Assembly: GCA_010909725.1 (NCBI GenBank)
Contig: JAACMV010000028.1
Span: 248,001-312,000, forward strand
DNA from: Picochlorum sp. 'celeri'
Taxonomy: Eukaryota > Chlorophyta > Trebouxiophyceae
Direction: 5' to 3'
Length of the DNA stretch: 64,000 nt
Part shown: one piece after another, positions 23,988 through 35,732 of the stretch
How positions within the stretch are numbered: the stretch's first letter is position 1
Layout of the letters: each line of letters starts with the position of its first letter
The notes under the pieces: model-generated
What the model was told of the DNA's origin: nothing
Database searches by the model: none
What the model saw: only the letters and a program-made list of their open reading frames with translations
Program-made: the position numbers and the translations under genes

Positions 23988-24414
23988 TAAATATCCTTGT
24001 CTCTTCGCTGGCTGAAGACGGAAAGCCTAGACAGAAGATACGAAGAACATTGCAAGGTGACATGTCTCATTCTATTGGATCTTGTCCCTATATCTAGAGT
24101 AGATACTCCCGGACTGTGCATAGTGTGGTGTCATATGACACCCAGGTCTTTCGTAAGTCTGGATCACTATACTATGATAGCGTGCAGATGTTGTGGCTAG
24201 CCATGGTGTACTGCAGTATCTGACAAGGAGAAGGATCTCCAGGACACGGGTGCCAATGTCCAGTGAAGTCTTTCACACAGTTCAGTGATACTAATTGCCT
24301 ATTTATTTATTGTGTAATAAATTATCACATGATGAATGTCTTGGGCAAGTCCATGTTCTTGCAGAAGGGCTGCGGAACGCATTCTACGGCAGTAGACTGC
24401 TCCTGAATTGGAAA
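23988..24414. other. interval between kinase and trehalose-phosphatase genes
   Basis: About 430 bases: kinase 3' end and the leader/promoter of the next gene on the same strand. A possible 5'-UTR acceptor (TTCTTGCAG at about 24365) precedes the phosphatase ATG. Nothing else seen. Confidence 0.4.
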
Positions 24415-25615
24415 ATGTCCATTGACAAGCAAGAAATGTTATCAAGACTGAGTATCGAGCCAAATGAAGAGCAGCGGCGGAGAGAGAGCGCCGAGGCCTC
24501 CGTTATCGAGCCTTTTGCCCAGGCATATGAGGTGTGGGAAGTACGTTTTCCGATTCTTTATATCCAGATTTCTTTGTACATGTAGTATATTCAATATCTA
24601 ATTGGCAAATTTGGGAACCATTCGCAGGCCAAGCACCCCAACGTATTGGAGAACTTTGAGCAGCTAGAGAGCCTCGCCAAGGGCAAGTTGGTCACCGTGT
24701 TTCTAGATTACGACGGGACGCTTACTCCTATCGTGAATAATCCTGATCTAGCATATTTATCAGAGGCTACGCGGGATGTCGTGCGTCGGCTGGCCCACGT
24801 CTTCCCTACCGCAATTATCAGTGGGAGAGGTAGAAAGAAAGTAGAAGAATTTGTTCAGTTGACAGAATTATACTATGCTGGTAGCCATGGGATGGACATC
24901 GCTGCACCGAAAGGCTCAGATGTGAGTCTAGAGTATCGACCTGCGGAGAAATACGAGGCATTGATGCAAATGGTCAAACGGAGACTGGAGGATGCTACTG
25001 GTCACATCCAAGGATCCTCAATAGAAGACAACACGTACTGCATCAGTGTCCATTTTAGAAATTGTCACCCGGATTCTTTTGAAGAAATACTGAAATCTGT
25101 TGAACGTGTAGTAGAACAGGAACCGCAGATATTTTTCACAAGGGGGCGAAAAGTGTTGGAAGTCCGTCCACGCATTGATTGGAACAAAGGGTCAGCTCTT
25201 GTACATCTGCTTTCTATGCTCGGTATAGCCGATGAAGACGTATTTTGTATATATATTGGAGACGATCGAACGGATGAAGATGCATTCCAGGTTCTGTCAG
25301 ATAGAAGACTTGGAGCTGGCATCCTCGTGTCCAACAAAGTTAAACAAACGAAAGGGATCTGGTCAGTAAGGAACACAGACGAAGTGAGGAAACTCCTAGA
25401 AAGGCTTGCAAACTATGGAAACTCGGGTAAGTTTGCCTGCCCTGTTGTTTGGGTTTCTCTGGAAGGCTTTTTTTTTTTTTAACGTATAGTATTGCTTCAA
25501 CTCGTGCAGAAAGGAACTTGTGGCATACAAAGAGTGGTTGCAAAGGCTGGAAAATCATAAGAGATTAAGAGAAAGTGACACAAATAATGACCATCGAGAG
25601 CCTAGTGTCATGTAA
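24415..25615 (+). CDS. TPP: trehalose-6-phosphate phosphatase, stand-alone
   Basis: HAD-family enzyme removing phosphate from trehalose-6-phosphate, a sugar-status signal that inhibits SnRK1 in plants. Three exons: 24415-24540, 24628-25430 (end uncertain), 25510-25615, about 344 residues. HAD motif I is VFLDYDGTLTPIVNNPD; then FPTAIISGRGRKKVEEFV, YAGSHGMDIAAPKG, YCISVHFRNC, VLEVRPRIDWNKGSALVHLL, and motif IV YIGDDRTDEDAFQVL. No TPS domain precedes it, as in plant TPPs. The last intron is ambiguous. The strong donor GTAAGT at 25427 puts exon 3 out of the protein-like frame. The weaker GTTTGC donor at 25431 keeps KELVAYKEWLQRLENHKR in frame, and I prefer it. A T11 tract precedes the acceptor. 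Confidence 0.9.
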
Positions 25616-26253
25616 TAGAACAGTTGCACATTCCTTTGGTTTGGGGCCAACTGATAGATGATGGAGTTTTGTTCCGCAGAATGCTTGCGGAACATCTTTC
25701 TGTGACAGTGCCCCAGTCGCTTCTTATGAAACCATCACAATGTCTATGGGTCGGGAAGGTGTTGGTCCTAGCAAAACACAGAGAGTGTTGGATGCCGACT
25801 GACAGTTGCATCCAATCGATTGGATATATCCGGTCCAGCAGATGCTTTCATGGTCACATGATCACGACGACGGACTCCACACAGAGCCTCTGTGACAGAG
25901 GTCATGAGCTGTAGAGTTTATCATCTCCATGGTACTATGCTCTAAATCAATATAATCAAATAGAATAAAATTGTTAACCCTCCTATAGACATTCAATCGA
26001 CGTGGAGTTCATGACTAGTACGTTAACTGACGAGTTACCTGAGCGTTGGGTAGCCAGTGTCCGGCCTGAACCTTACGGATTGTTTATAAAAGATCAATAA
26101 ATTAGATATAATTTATCTTTTGGTCTAGTAGATCGAGCGAACAGACCAGGATTGTCATCCTTTCTGGGCAGATCTACCAACTGCAACAAACCAACTTTGG
26201 CTCGACACTCATATACGCATGCTTCTCATTCTGTTCCTGTTTAAAAATAATAT
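25616..26253. other. interval between trehalose-phosphatase and LysM deacetylase genes
   Basis: About 640 bases, A/T-rich in its second half, with short interrupted frames only. Probably 3' UTR and promoter. No RNA gene or repeat recognised. Confidence 0.4.
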
Positions 26254-28843
26254 ATGATTCTTGAATTTTCAGGATATCAAGTATCGCGACTATTGACGTA
26301 TAGTGGGCTGCTCGTGCTCGCAGTCACAGTGCAAGGTAGGTAGCAGTGCTTGTGTGATATACATACGGATCTTGTGCACCAACTCATCAAGCAATGAATT
26401 GGTCAAATGTAGGCTTTGGTCCTGACTTTTACTCCTGTGATCCTGTAAGCTGCCAAGGAACGTGTCACTGCCCTTCCCTATCACCTCCAGGTGGAGAGGT
26501 GCCTCAAAGCATTCCTCAGTTTGTCCTCATCACCCATGATGACGCCATCTCTCCTCTAGCGAATACTGTTGTCCGATCTGTCACAGATGGTTTCAAAAAT
26601 CCAAATGGATGCAACGTGGTAGCGACGTGGTTCACAACTTCAACTGGCTCACACTGTGATCTTGCCAAGTCTTTGTATGATGAGAATCATGAGATTGCGT
26701 TGCACACCGTGAATCATAAATCGCTTTTACCGACTTTGGCTGACATGGAGAACGAAATTATAGGTGCTAGGCAGGACATGGCAGCTTGTGGAATTCCTAG
26801 CGAAGAAATGGTTGGATTCAGATCTCCCTACTTGATCCACAATCCATCTGTGAGAAGGATACTCCACAAGCACAATCTGCTGTACGATTCCTCAATCATT
26901 GATTTCATTGGTAGTCAGTCAACGACGACAAAGAATTTTGGAAACAGGCTTTGGCCTTACACCATGGATTCGGGGATCATCCAGAACTGTGCTTGGACAG
27001 CACCAGCTGGATCTTGCACAGAGGATGAAGTGTATCCAGGGATGTGGGAGGTTCCCCTGTGGCCTCTATTAAACGATACTGTTGACAAACCTAACAATGG
27101 TAAGCATCATGAGTATGGTTGTTGTCGTGTGATTAAAATACCCTTACCTGTTGTCGGTGATTTCTACTGCAGCCTACAGTATGGATCCTGGACCAGGATT
27201 TGGCGGGGACCTTTACACAACATTGGTAACAAATTTCGATGAAGCATACAGTGGCAACAGAGCGCCTTTCCCGCTCTTCACACATGCACAGTGGTTTACA
27301 GATGAAAATATTGCAGCGACTCGAAAGTTTATTGATTATGCTCTCAGTAAAGGAGATGTCTACTTTGTGACAATCAAAGAACTGCTTCGTTGGATGCAGA
27401 ATCCTGTCTCTGCCACCGACTACAGAAATACGGCTGATTGTAAGCCAGTAGATGTTCAGCCGCCTGTGAAAAAGATGTGTCAAGTTTATATCGTACAACC
27501 TGGAGACTATTTGGAATCAATTGCTGGGAAATTTGGTGTCTTAAATGTGAATGACTTGACAATGATAAACCCAATTTTGCAGACTCAGACTTTGCAGCCA
27601 GGGGACAGAGTAAATATTCCACCTTGGGATGACACCTGTCCTCCAAGTTCCGAGATAGAAGCAATCCATACGTCAACAGAAGAAGCATCCGTAAATAGAG
27701 CTCCAGTTCCGAGCGTGGATGGACAAGAAGGAACTCCAGATACCCCAGACACTGGGGCAGAAGTGACAGGACCAAAAGAGCCTTTGAGCCCAGGAGATGA
27801 TGAAGTGCCCTCAGATCAAATGCCTACTCAACATTCTGTGGCAGAAAATGAAAGCAATCTTTGTCAAATCTGGACCATATCTAGTGGAGAGAATATACAA
27901 GGCATATCAAGGGCAACAGGTTCCTCTGTCGAGTCAATCAAAGTGTTGAATGGACTGGAAACAGAAAGCCTCTCCGTTGGGCAAAGACTCAAAATACCCC
28001 CTTATGCCGCATGCTGCGATGTCAATGCATGTGGAACAATATCTTCACAACAGGAAGAGATTGGCACGAGAGTAGATATCAGTATGAAGCTGGTGGGAAG
28101 TCAAAATGTTGATGATGAAGTTCTTGAGCAAATCAAATCTGTCATGGCAAGCGAATTGAACATTCCAGCTGAGGCTATTTCAGCACAAGTTTTGTCTAGG
28201 AGAAGACGAAGAAGAAATCTTAGACAGGATGATAGCAAAGCAACGACCGTTGCTTTCTCAATTGCCACAAGCACGCCAAGGAGATTGCACAGAAAAGTTT
28301 CAGAGGAATTAAGGTATGCGTCACTGGAGCTGTCGTTCTTGCTTTATCCGCCCATTATCTTCATATCAAACACATTATATTCTTCATGTTTCGCGAAGTA
28401 GAATGAATATCAACTTTTACCTTTGTAGGTCTGGAGATCTTGAATCTATTTTGTCTGGGTTGGGCTACTCAATGATCAGTATGCCTGTTGTCAAATCATA
28501 TGAAGACGGAGTGGAAGTATCTCCAGGGACTGAAATGAATGCCGAAGAAAAAACTAATACTTCGACATTTTGGACCACTCCCGTTATCATCGGGGTTGCC
28601 GTTGGAGGCTCTGTTGCACTCCTCGCTGCAAGTTGTCTCGTCGTCTATTGCCTTTTGCACAGAAGACGAAAGTCCATCACAACCCAACAATCAGTCGAGA
28701 CGCAAAATCTCCCATCAAGAGCTCCCATGGCAGAAGTTTCTTTGAGGACATCCCATTCGAAGAAATTGGATCCTTGCGAAATTGTCGTTAACACGGGTTT
28801 TGACACACCAACAACCCCAAACAAGAGGACAGCTTTCAGGTGA
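26254..28843 (+). CDS. polysaccharide (chitin) deacetylase-like membrane protein with two LysM domains
   Basis: Four exons (26254-26335, 26413-27099, 27173-28313, 28429-28843) give 774 residues. The N-terminus MILEFSGYQVSRLLTYSG, then LLVLAVTVQG, is a signal peptide. The NodB-type catalytic domain (about residues 50-330) has motif 1 VLITHDDA, the metal site HTVNH and motif 3 GFRSPYL, followed by MWEVPLWPLLND. Two LysM modules follow: CQVYIVQPGDYLESIAGKFG and, after a Pro/Glu-rich linker, CQIWTISSGENIQGISRATG. Next is a SEA-like alpha/beta segment with RRRRRRNLRQ, then one membrane helix (VIIGVAVGGSVALLAASCLV) and a short basic cytoplasmic tail. Predicted topology is type I, with deacetylase and glycan-binding modules outside. 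Substrate (chitin, chitooligomers or another GlcNAc polymer) is inferred. GFAT, which starts GlcNAc synthesis, is the next gene on the same strand. Confidence 0.88.
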
Positions 28844-29240
28844 TGATTTCCTTCTTTTTTCCTTCGCACTCATTCTCGACAGTTCCATAGTATGTAAACA
28901 AGGTTACAAAGAGCTTTTGAAGCATTAATTGTGGTACGCTCTTGTGGAACTATTATTGCTTGATGCTTTGAAGCATCATGCCGCTTCAGACGCGTCAGCA
29001 TCATTTGCATCATAGTGGCAGGCAGACGATTGATCCTCGCCATCACCTTTATCATAGCGTCGCACCAAATCTCCCCGTTTATTGAATTAACTCACAATTG
29101 AATTCATTTAAAAGCGTCGAATACAATTGAAAGAGCATATCGCGTCCACGCCACGGGAATAGACTCAACGAGGAACAAGAAACTTGGTTTGTTTCTTGTC
29201 AAAGAAGAACGCTACTGTATCTGAATACATCTCCGTAAAT
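28844..29240. other. deacetylase-GFAT intergenic region
   Basis: About 400 bases between two same-strand genes; likely 3' UTR, then the GFAT promoter and leader. No coding signal or recognisable motif beyond A/T-rich sequence. Confidence 0.4.
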
Positions 29241-31745
29241 ATGTGTGGTAAGAATATTTCAACGTAATTGTGGTTATATTTCGCCAGAATACTCAATCTG
29301 CGCGGATGACTCGGCACAGATCTGTATTGCCGTTGGGCGAGGAAATAACTTTCTGACTGGATTCTACTGGTTGCAGGAATTTTCGGCTTTTATTTTTATG
29401 ATGTACGTGCAAAGAAGCAGTCTTTCGAGCGTTTCGCGGATTGAAATTGCCTGTCCATGAACGAGTTCCAGCAAGCCTCTGGGACCAACTACTTTTACGA
29501 ATCCTTTGCAGGTCCGTCATTCCAAAAAGCAAATCATGGACACTTTATTCGAAGGTCTTCGAAGACTCGAATATCGTGGGTACGACTCCGCTGGAATATC
29601 GCTGGATCTTCCCGTACAGGTAAGTAGAGAGATTTGGTCCTTGTCAAAATGGACTAAATTGATCCCTTTTTTTTGTCTGTATAGAGCCCAGACGAAAGCA
29701 ATGAGGTGAATAAACCTGTTGTAATCAAAGCGAAAGGAAAGGTTGCTGATCTAGTTGCACTGGTGTCTGAGGAAATGGATAGTCTTCAGATTGACCAGGA
29801 TGCATGTGTGACTACTCATGCTGGTATTGCACACACAAGGTGGGCAACACATGGGCCCCCGTGTGCCACAAATTCGCATCCCCACGTTTCATCCAGTAAT
29901 CATGAGTTTGTTTTAGTTCATAACGGTACGATAACAAATTACAGAGCTCTCAAAGAGTTCCTAGTAAAAGAAGGGGAAGAATTCAGCACCGAGACAGATA
30001 CAGAAGTCATTCCAAAACTATGCAATTTCTTGTATGGAAAATTACCAGAACCAATACCTTTCCCTCAGCTGGTTTGCGAAGTTGTTAAGCAGCTTGAAGG
30101 GGCTTACGCATTGTTGATTAAATCCTCAGTATATCCAGGAGAGCTAGTTGCATGCAGACGGGGCTCACCCCTGATCCTGGGAATGAAATATGGTATCCAA
30201 GGTGGCCCGGCTCCCAAATCACCTGTTTCACCTAACACTCCTTTGACACCAAAGCTGACAGGGTCAACTGCATCTGCACCGCATTTCCCGGATCAAAGTG
30301 GAGGGACACTGGACAATTCTTCCTATGGACTAGAACTATTCCTGGCTTCTGAAGCATCTGCCGTGGTGGAACACACGAAACAGTAAGTCCTTTTCATCCT
30401 CTGTGTGAATTAAATTGATTTATCCACATATTTTGGTGTATGCAGGGTGATTTATTTGGAGGACAATGATATAGTGCATATGAGAAAAGGAGAGTACACT
30501 GTGTATAACTGGAATGATGTTGATTCAGCCTCTGTCGAGGTCCGAAGGACGATCCAGACGCTCACGATGGAAGTTGGTCAGATAATGAAGGGTGGTTACG
30601 ACCATTACATGCAGAAAGAGATATTTGAGCAGGCCGAGACCATTGCTCAAACCATGCAAGGCCGTATCAAAGCAACCCCATTATCTCCTATTAAGTTTGG
30701 CGTGCCCAATGTTGACAGACTTCTTTATCCGAGGGTAAGATTGGGAGGGCTTGTTGATTTTGTTTCCACGATAAGACGAAGTCGCCGGATTATATTCATT
30801 GGCTGTGGAACATCTTATCATGCTGCACTCTGCTCCAGGCAGACAATGGAGGAACTCACACAGATGCCTGTTGTGCTGGAATTAGCCGGGGATATCCTTG
30901 ATAGAAGATGCCCAATATTCCGTGATGATACATGCGTGTTTGTAAGCCAGAGTGGCGAAACTGCAGATACGATGCGAGCAATGGAGTATGCCAAGGAAAG
31001 TGGGGCATTATGTGTGGGGATTACAAATACAGTTGGCTCAGCAATTGCAAGGAGCAGTCACTGTGGTATCCATATCAATGCTGGTGCGGAAATAGGAGTC
31101 GCAAGTACGAAAGCATACACTTCACAAATCGTTGCAATCACCATGATGGCTATTGTTTTGGCAGATGACCAAATAAGCAAGAGGAGAAGAATCAATGAGA
31201 TTGTCGATTCTTTGTTGGAACTTCCTGATGCAATCAAAAAATGCCTGTTGTTAAATGAGGCGATAAGATCCCTGGCAGAGAGTCTAAAGACAGAGAATTC
31301 ACTTCTCATGTTTGGAAGAGGTCGCAATTATGCAACTGCCGTGGAGGCTGCTTTGAAAGTGAAAGAGGTGTCATACATGCATAGCGAGGGAATCAATGCT
31401 GGAGAAATGAAGCATGGACCTTTGGCTCTTGTTGACGAACACATGCCAATTATAGTTGTTGCAACAAAGGACGAGATGCATGGGAAAATGCAAGGAGTCA
31501 TACAGCAGCTCATGGCCAGAAATGCAAGGTTGATCATCATCTGCAATGAGGATGAAATAGACATTTTAGATATGGTAGGGGATAGGTACCCACTTATTAT
31601 GGTGCCTAATACGGATGAGGCCCTGCAGCCAGTAGTAAACATTATCCCATTACAGCTATTGTCCTACCATCTCACGTTATTGAGAGGTTTCAATGTAGAT
31701 CAGCCAAGAAACTTGGCCAAAAGCGTCACTGTGACTGAGGAATAG
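29241..31745 (+). CDS. GFAT: glutamine:fructose-6-phosphate amidotransferase
   Basis: First committed step of hexosamine/UDP-GlcNAc synthesis in the cytosol. Five exons (29241-29247, 29377-29402, 29512-29619, 29685-30382, 30446-31745) give 712 residues. The first coding exon is only 7 nt (ATG TGT G) and carries the catalytic Cys2; exon 2 continues it to MCGIFGFYFYD. The glutaminase domain has GLRRLEYRGYDSAGI, HTRWATHG, HNGTITNY and TDTEVI. Two SIS isomerase domains follow: IFIGCGTSYHAAL with FVSQSGETADTMRA, and LMFGRGRNYATAVEAALKVK with EMKHGPLALVDE, ending NLAKSVTVTEE. The length and the Pro/Ser insertion near residues 225-255 fit eukaryotic GFAT. Confidence 0.97.
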
Positions 31746-32393
31746 TGAAAATTTCTTTTTTTACGTGATTCCTAAGGCAACAAAGAATCTTCAGATATGT
31801 TTGCATCAGTCCTGATGATTCTAGAGCAATATCATGTCCTCCCTGCACGGCAGTTGACAAGCATTCGGTTTGGTTTGGAATAGTGTACATGCGACGTTAC
31901 AGATGCAGAGATACAGTATATTCTCTGGAAATGCACGGGGACATTGCAGTCGCAGCAACGCCCAGATATACGTGTACATGTATCTTCTGAGTACACGCAT
32001 CTATTTCAATTGAAGAAATGGTCTTGTGTCCAGTTTGCATACATAATGTCCCACTGATATCGCCATTTCTGCATTTTCATGTGTAACAACTGTAAAGAAT
32101 CCAATTACTTCAAGATCCTCTTAAGCCAGATATCGGTAGATGTAGATAGACGTTGTTGTTGGCACTAGTGCCACAGTACTGTGATGCAGCACGTTGGGGC
32201 CTCGAGGTCACGATACAAATGCAGCTTACACACGTGCCAGCACTCGCAAATAATTCGACAAGGGCAAGAAATTTAAAAATATTGCCATTAATCTTCCAAA
32301 ATCGCACTCTAGAATCATCGCACCCTAGAATGAGAACGTTCTCGCGGGAAACAGCGCAGCAGCAGTTACAGTGACGTGTTCCGTACGGTGCGG
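31746..32393. other. interval between GFAT and beta-helix protein genes
   Basis: About 650 bases. Open frames here are short and lack signatures. Expected content is the GFAT 3' UTR and the promoter of the next gene. Nothing further recognised. Confidence 0.4.
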
Positions 32394-34882
32394 ATGCGAA
32401 GGATGCCACGCATATCAAGATTTGTCCTTTATTTCTTCCTTTCATGTTTTGGATCGGACTTGGTGGACGGTACGCTATCTTCTGCTCCGAACGAATGGCT
32501 GGCTCTCAGAGAAACTTCGTCAAAGACACTGTCTCATTCTGCAGCGCGTCGGCTCGGATCCAACCGGTCAAAAATAGAAGAACATTCTAGGTCTTTGAAG
32601 CAAGAAGGCTTGTTTCCTCCCGGAGTCGCAGGCATTGTCGTTAACAGTGAAAGTGAGCTTGCGGAGGCCTTCAGAAACAGGGAGAGGTTCATCAAGCTAC
32701 GTTCTCATATAATTCTCTCAGGCGATTACGCTGGCGATAAAGCATTGCTTCCTTCGATCAAAGCCTCCGTAACAATTGAAGCTGATTGTCCCACGCCCTA
32801 TGATGGAAAATGTATGATAAATGCCCAAGGGTTGGGCCAAATTTTCTTTGCAGATAACTCAGCATTTCTTGCAGGTGTTGAGATGTCATTCAACAATATC
32901 ATTTTCATGAATGGATATGCTTCGAGTTCCCAAGGTGGTGCCCTTGGAAATCAGGGAGCCATGTCCCTAACTTTCACAAACTGTGACTTTGTGGAGAACT
33001 CAGCAGGTGCTGGTGGAGCTCTCTCTTTTGTCGAGGGAGCTTTCCCCGTATTGCAAGGATGTAAACTAGTTAAAAATGCTGCTGCTACTGATGGATCCGG
33101 GTCTGGAACAGGTGGCGCAATTATCATGACAGGTGCTGGGGCATTCTCAAACTGTAGATTTGAGGGCAACACAGCCCAGAATGGAGGCGCTGTTGGCATT
33201 GGTGGCTCTGCTAAATCTATCTTTTTCGATAATTGTGATTTTGTGGTAGGTGAAATATTTCGTTGTTGAGCAAAATATCTGTGGAGAGTGACACACTGTG
33301 CTTTTGGTATTTGCATGCAGGACAACGATGCAGAAATTTTTGGCAATGACATCTACATGGAAAGTTGGGTTGCGACAGTCGCGTATTTTAATCCTTTCCC
33401 CCCACAGGCAGATGTTTACACAAATCCATTAAACATTCAGCCGCTATCTCTAATGCCGCCGATGTTCTATCCAGATGCCGTGGTCTCTCCACCTCCAGCT
33501 CCACCAAATCCACCCAGTCCACCTCCTCCAGCTCCACCAGCCCCTCCAAACAGAAAAGACTGGATTTATACAGAAGATCAATTATGGGATGCTTTGAACA
33601 ACGGTAATGCAACGATTACCTTGGGGGCACATATTCAATTTGCTCAGCAGGGCAGATGGGCTTTCACGCCCCCTCCTCCAATCTTATCCGAAGTCAGGGT
33701 CTATTCCATGTGCGAGGGCTATGGGTCCACATGCATTATAGACATGGCTGGTTCCCGCTTCCCGCTATTTGATGTAAGCACCGGAGGGATCATTGAAGTA
33801 TATAACGTTAGAATGATGAATGCAGCAACTACAGGAGACGGTGGAGTGGTTCAGCTTAGTGCACCGCAAAGGGCAATTTTTGATTCATGTGCTTTTGTGG
33901 GGAATTATGCAGCTAATGGTGGGGCAATCAATATAAAGGGTTCCCAGAATTCAATCATGTTCAGGAATTGTGAATTCAATTTGAATTGGGCTGATTCAAA
34001 AGGTGGGGCAGTGTACCTTGTAGGGTCAGCAGTACACTTTGATGGATCCTCATTCTACCTCAATCAGGCCAACAGTGGAGGAGCTATTGCAATGGGCCCT
34101 GGTTCGACTGCATATATCTTAAATGCGAATTTCACGAATAACAAAGCAGCAAAGTGGGGCCAGGATGTTTTCCTGACCACACCAGTGGGATCAAAAATTT
34201 ATCTCAACCAATGGCCTCCAGAGAAGGTAATGCAAGTCTTCCCTCGTCAATCTGTGATTGAATGGTATTATGCGCCACCACCCATGCCACCTTCGCCGCC
34301 CTCACCTCCACCCAATTTCAAGAGGGCACCATATCCGCCTCCTGGGCCCCTGCCCCCTGCCAGGCAAAAGAATCCACCACCAAGGTAAGATCAAACGCAT
34401 AAATGAAACTTCAACGTGATGTATAAGTCTTCAATAATCTCTATACTTTGTGCAGTCCGCCCAACCCTCCCCCTTTCCCGCCCCCAGCACCTCCTTCTCC
34501 TCCAATGGACAACTTGGTTAAAGGGCCTCCTATCATGTGGGGGGCGATCTATACAACTGGTATGCTAGTCATCCTCATGATTTTTCTCATCTACGCAGCA
34601 ATAAACCATAAAAAATATTTCCCTCGCGTGAGAAACCCAGAGGAGTTGCGTGCAAGACTTGCAGGCGAATATGAGGCATCATCAGATGAAGACATCTCTG
34701 TTGCTGGTTACTCTGACATCAGTGATATTGACGAAGATTTGGCGCTTGCTGAAATATATCATGAACAGAAAAGGGAAGAAGAGATTCTCGGTTCCGTAGC
34801 ACATGAGGAGGCCCTGGAAGCTCCATTAGAGGCAAATATTGATGCATTGAAACAATACAGAAAGCATGAAAAGACAATGTAA
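32394..34882 (+). CDS. cell-surface protein: two beta-helix regions with SPP-type proline linkers and a membrane anchor
   Basis: Three exons (32394-33245, 33321-34384, 34456-34882) give 780 residues. A signal peptide (MRRMPRISRFVLYFFLSCFG) is followed by a first right-handed parallel beta-helix-like region. Its repeats have the polymorphic/adhesin style: GGALGNQGAMSLTFTNCDFV, GGAIIMTGAGAFSNCRFEGN, GGAVGIGGSAKSIFFDNCDF. A proline linker (PPPAPPNPPSPPPPAPPAPP) leads to a second, similar region (GGAINIKGSQNSIMFRNCEF, GGAVYLVGSAVHFDGSSFYL). A second long proline linker leads to a membrane helix (GAIYTTGMLVILMIFLIYAA) and an acidic tail of about 95 residues. SPP linkers resemble hydroxyproline-rich green-algal wall glycoproteins. 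No catalytic pectinase or lyase motif was seen, so it is more likely a structural, adhesive or receptor protein. Confidence 0.85.
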
Positions 34883-35153
34883 ATCAATCCCTCCCATCCT
34901 TCGAAGTCAATCCTCCAACCTGCCTCAAGTGATGAATAGATCTATGAAGCAAGAATCTTGAAATGAGGCACGTATTGTGACATGTTCCAGCATGCTGGGC
35001 ATGTACAAATGACAGGGTCATTTGACATTCTCGTTGACCAGAAAATCACGTCAGTTGACGCGCACATGGCCTTCTACTCGGGTAACATCCCCTCACCATC
35101 AACAAAGCAATTCTTATTATAAAATAATCTTCCTCTAATTACTATCCAGGGAT

Positions 35154-35644
35154 ATGGGACAAGCAGACGGGGAAGATTGCCAGACTTCCCGTGGGAGCCT
35201 TTTTGAGTCTCGCCCCGATATAGAAGCGATAGACAAGCTTCTGAGAGAGCAAGAATCCATAGAAGAAAGAAAAAGGGAGGAGAACTCGAAGAAATGCATC
35301 CTCGATCAGGAGGTACGCAACTGTGTGAATGGTTTCTCGTTGGCAACCAATTCTCTGCTGACAAAATTTGCAAATGCATGCAGGCGACTCTACTAAGTGA
35401 GCTACTGCACCAAGCATTAAAGAGAGTACAGGAGCTTGACTCGGAGATTGGTACAACAATGTCTCAAATCTTCGAACGGCAGAAGTATAACACAGCAGTG
35501 GAGACTTTGTTTGATGAAGAAGCAGACAAGGGAAAGAAGATGAGTGAAACTCTCAGATCGATGGAGATACATGAGGCTGAACAAGTGCGCCTCATTGATG
35601 CGATTACTGATCATCTGGATAGTAGAGGGATTTCAATTACGTGA
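35154..35644 (+). CDS. small coiled-coil protein, function unknown
   Basis: I do not recognise this protein. Two exons (35154-35312, 35384-35644) join GAT-CAG-GAG to GCG-ACT and give 139 residues. It is almost wholly helical and charged, with heptad-like leucines: IEAIDKLLREQESIEERKRE, LLHQALKRVQELDSEIGTTM, and a C-terminal helix MEIHEAEQVRLIDAITDHLD. Such small coiled-coil proteins are often subunits of kinetochore, ciliary or tethering complexes, but nothing here decides which. An ATG at about 35066 with its own donor would run into a stop if spliced, so the start at 35154 is preferred. It ends 88 bases from the convergent DBP3 stop. Confidence 0.7.
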
Positions 35645-35732
35645 TTCTTTGAGTAGCTTTTGATAGAATGACATGTGGAAGAATGTTTAGGATATATTGG
35701 GGTATGCTGAATTCAAACTCATGTGAGATGTT

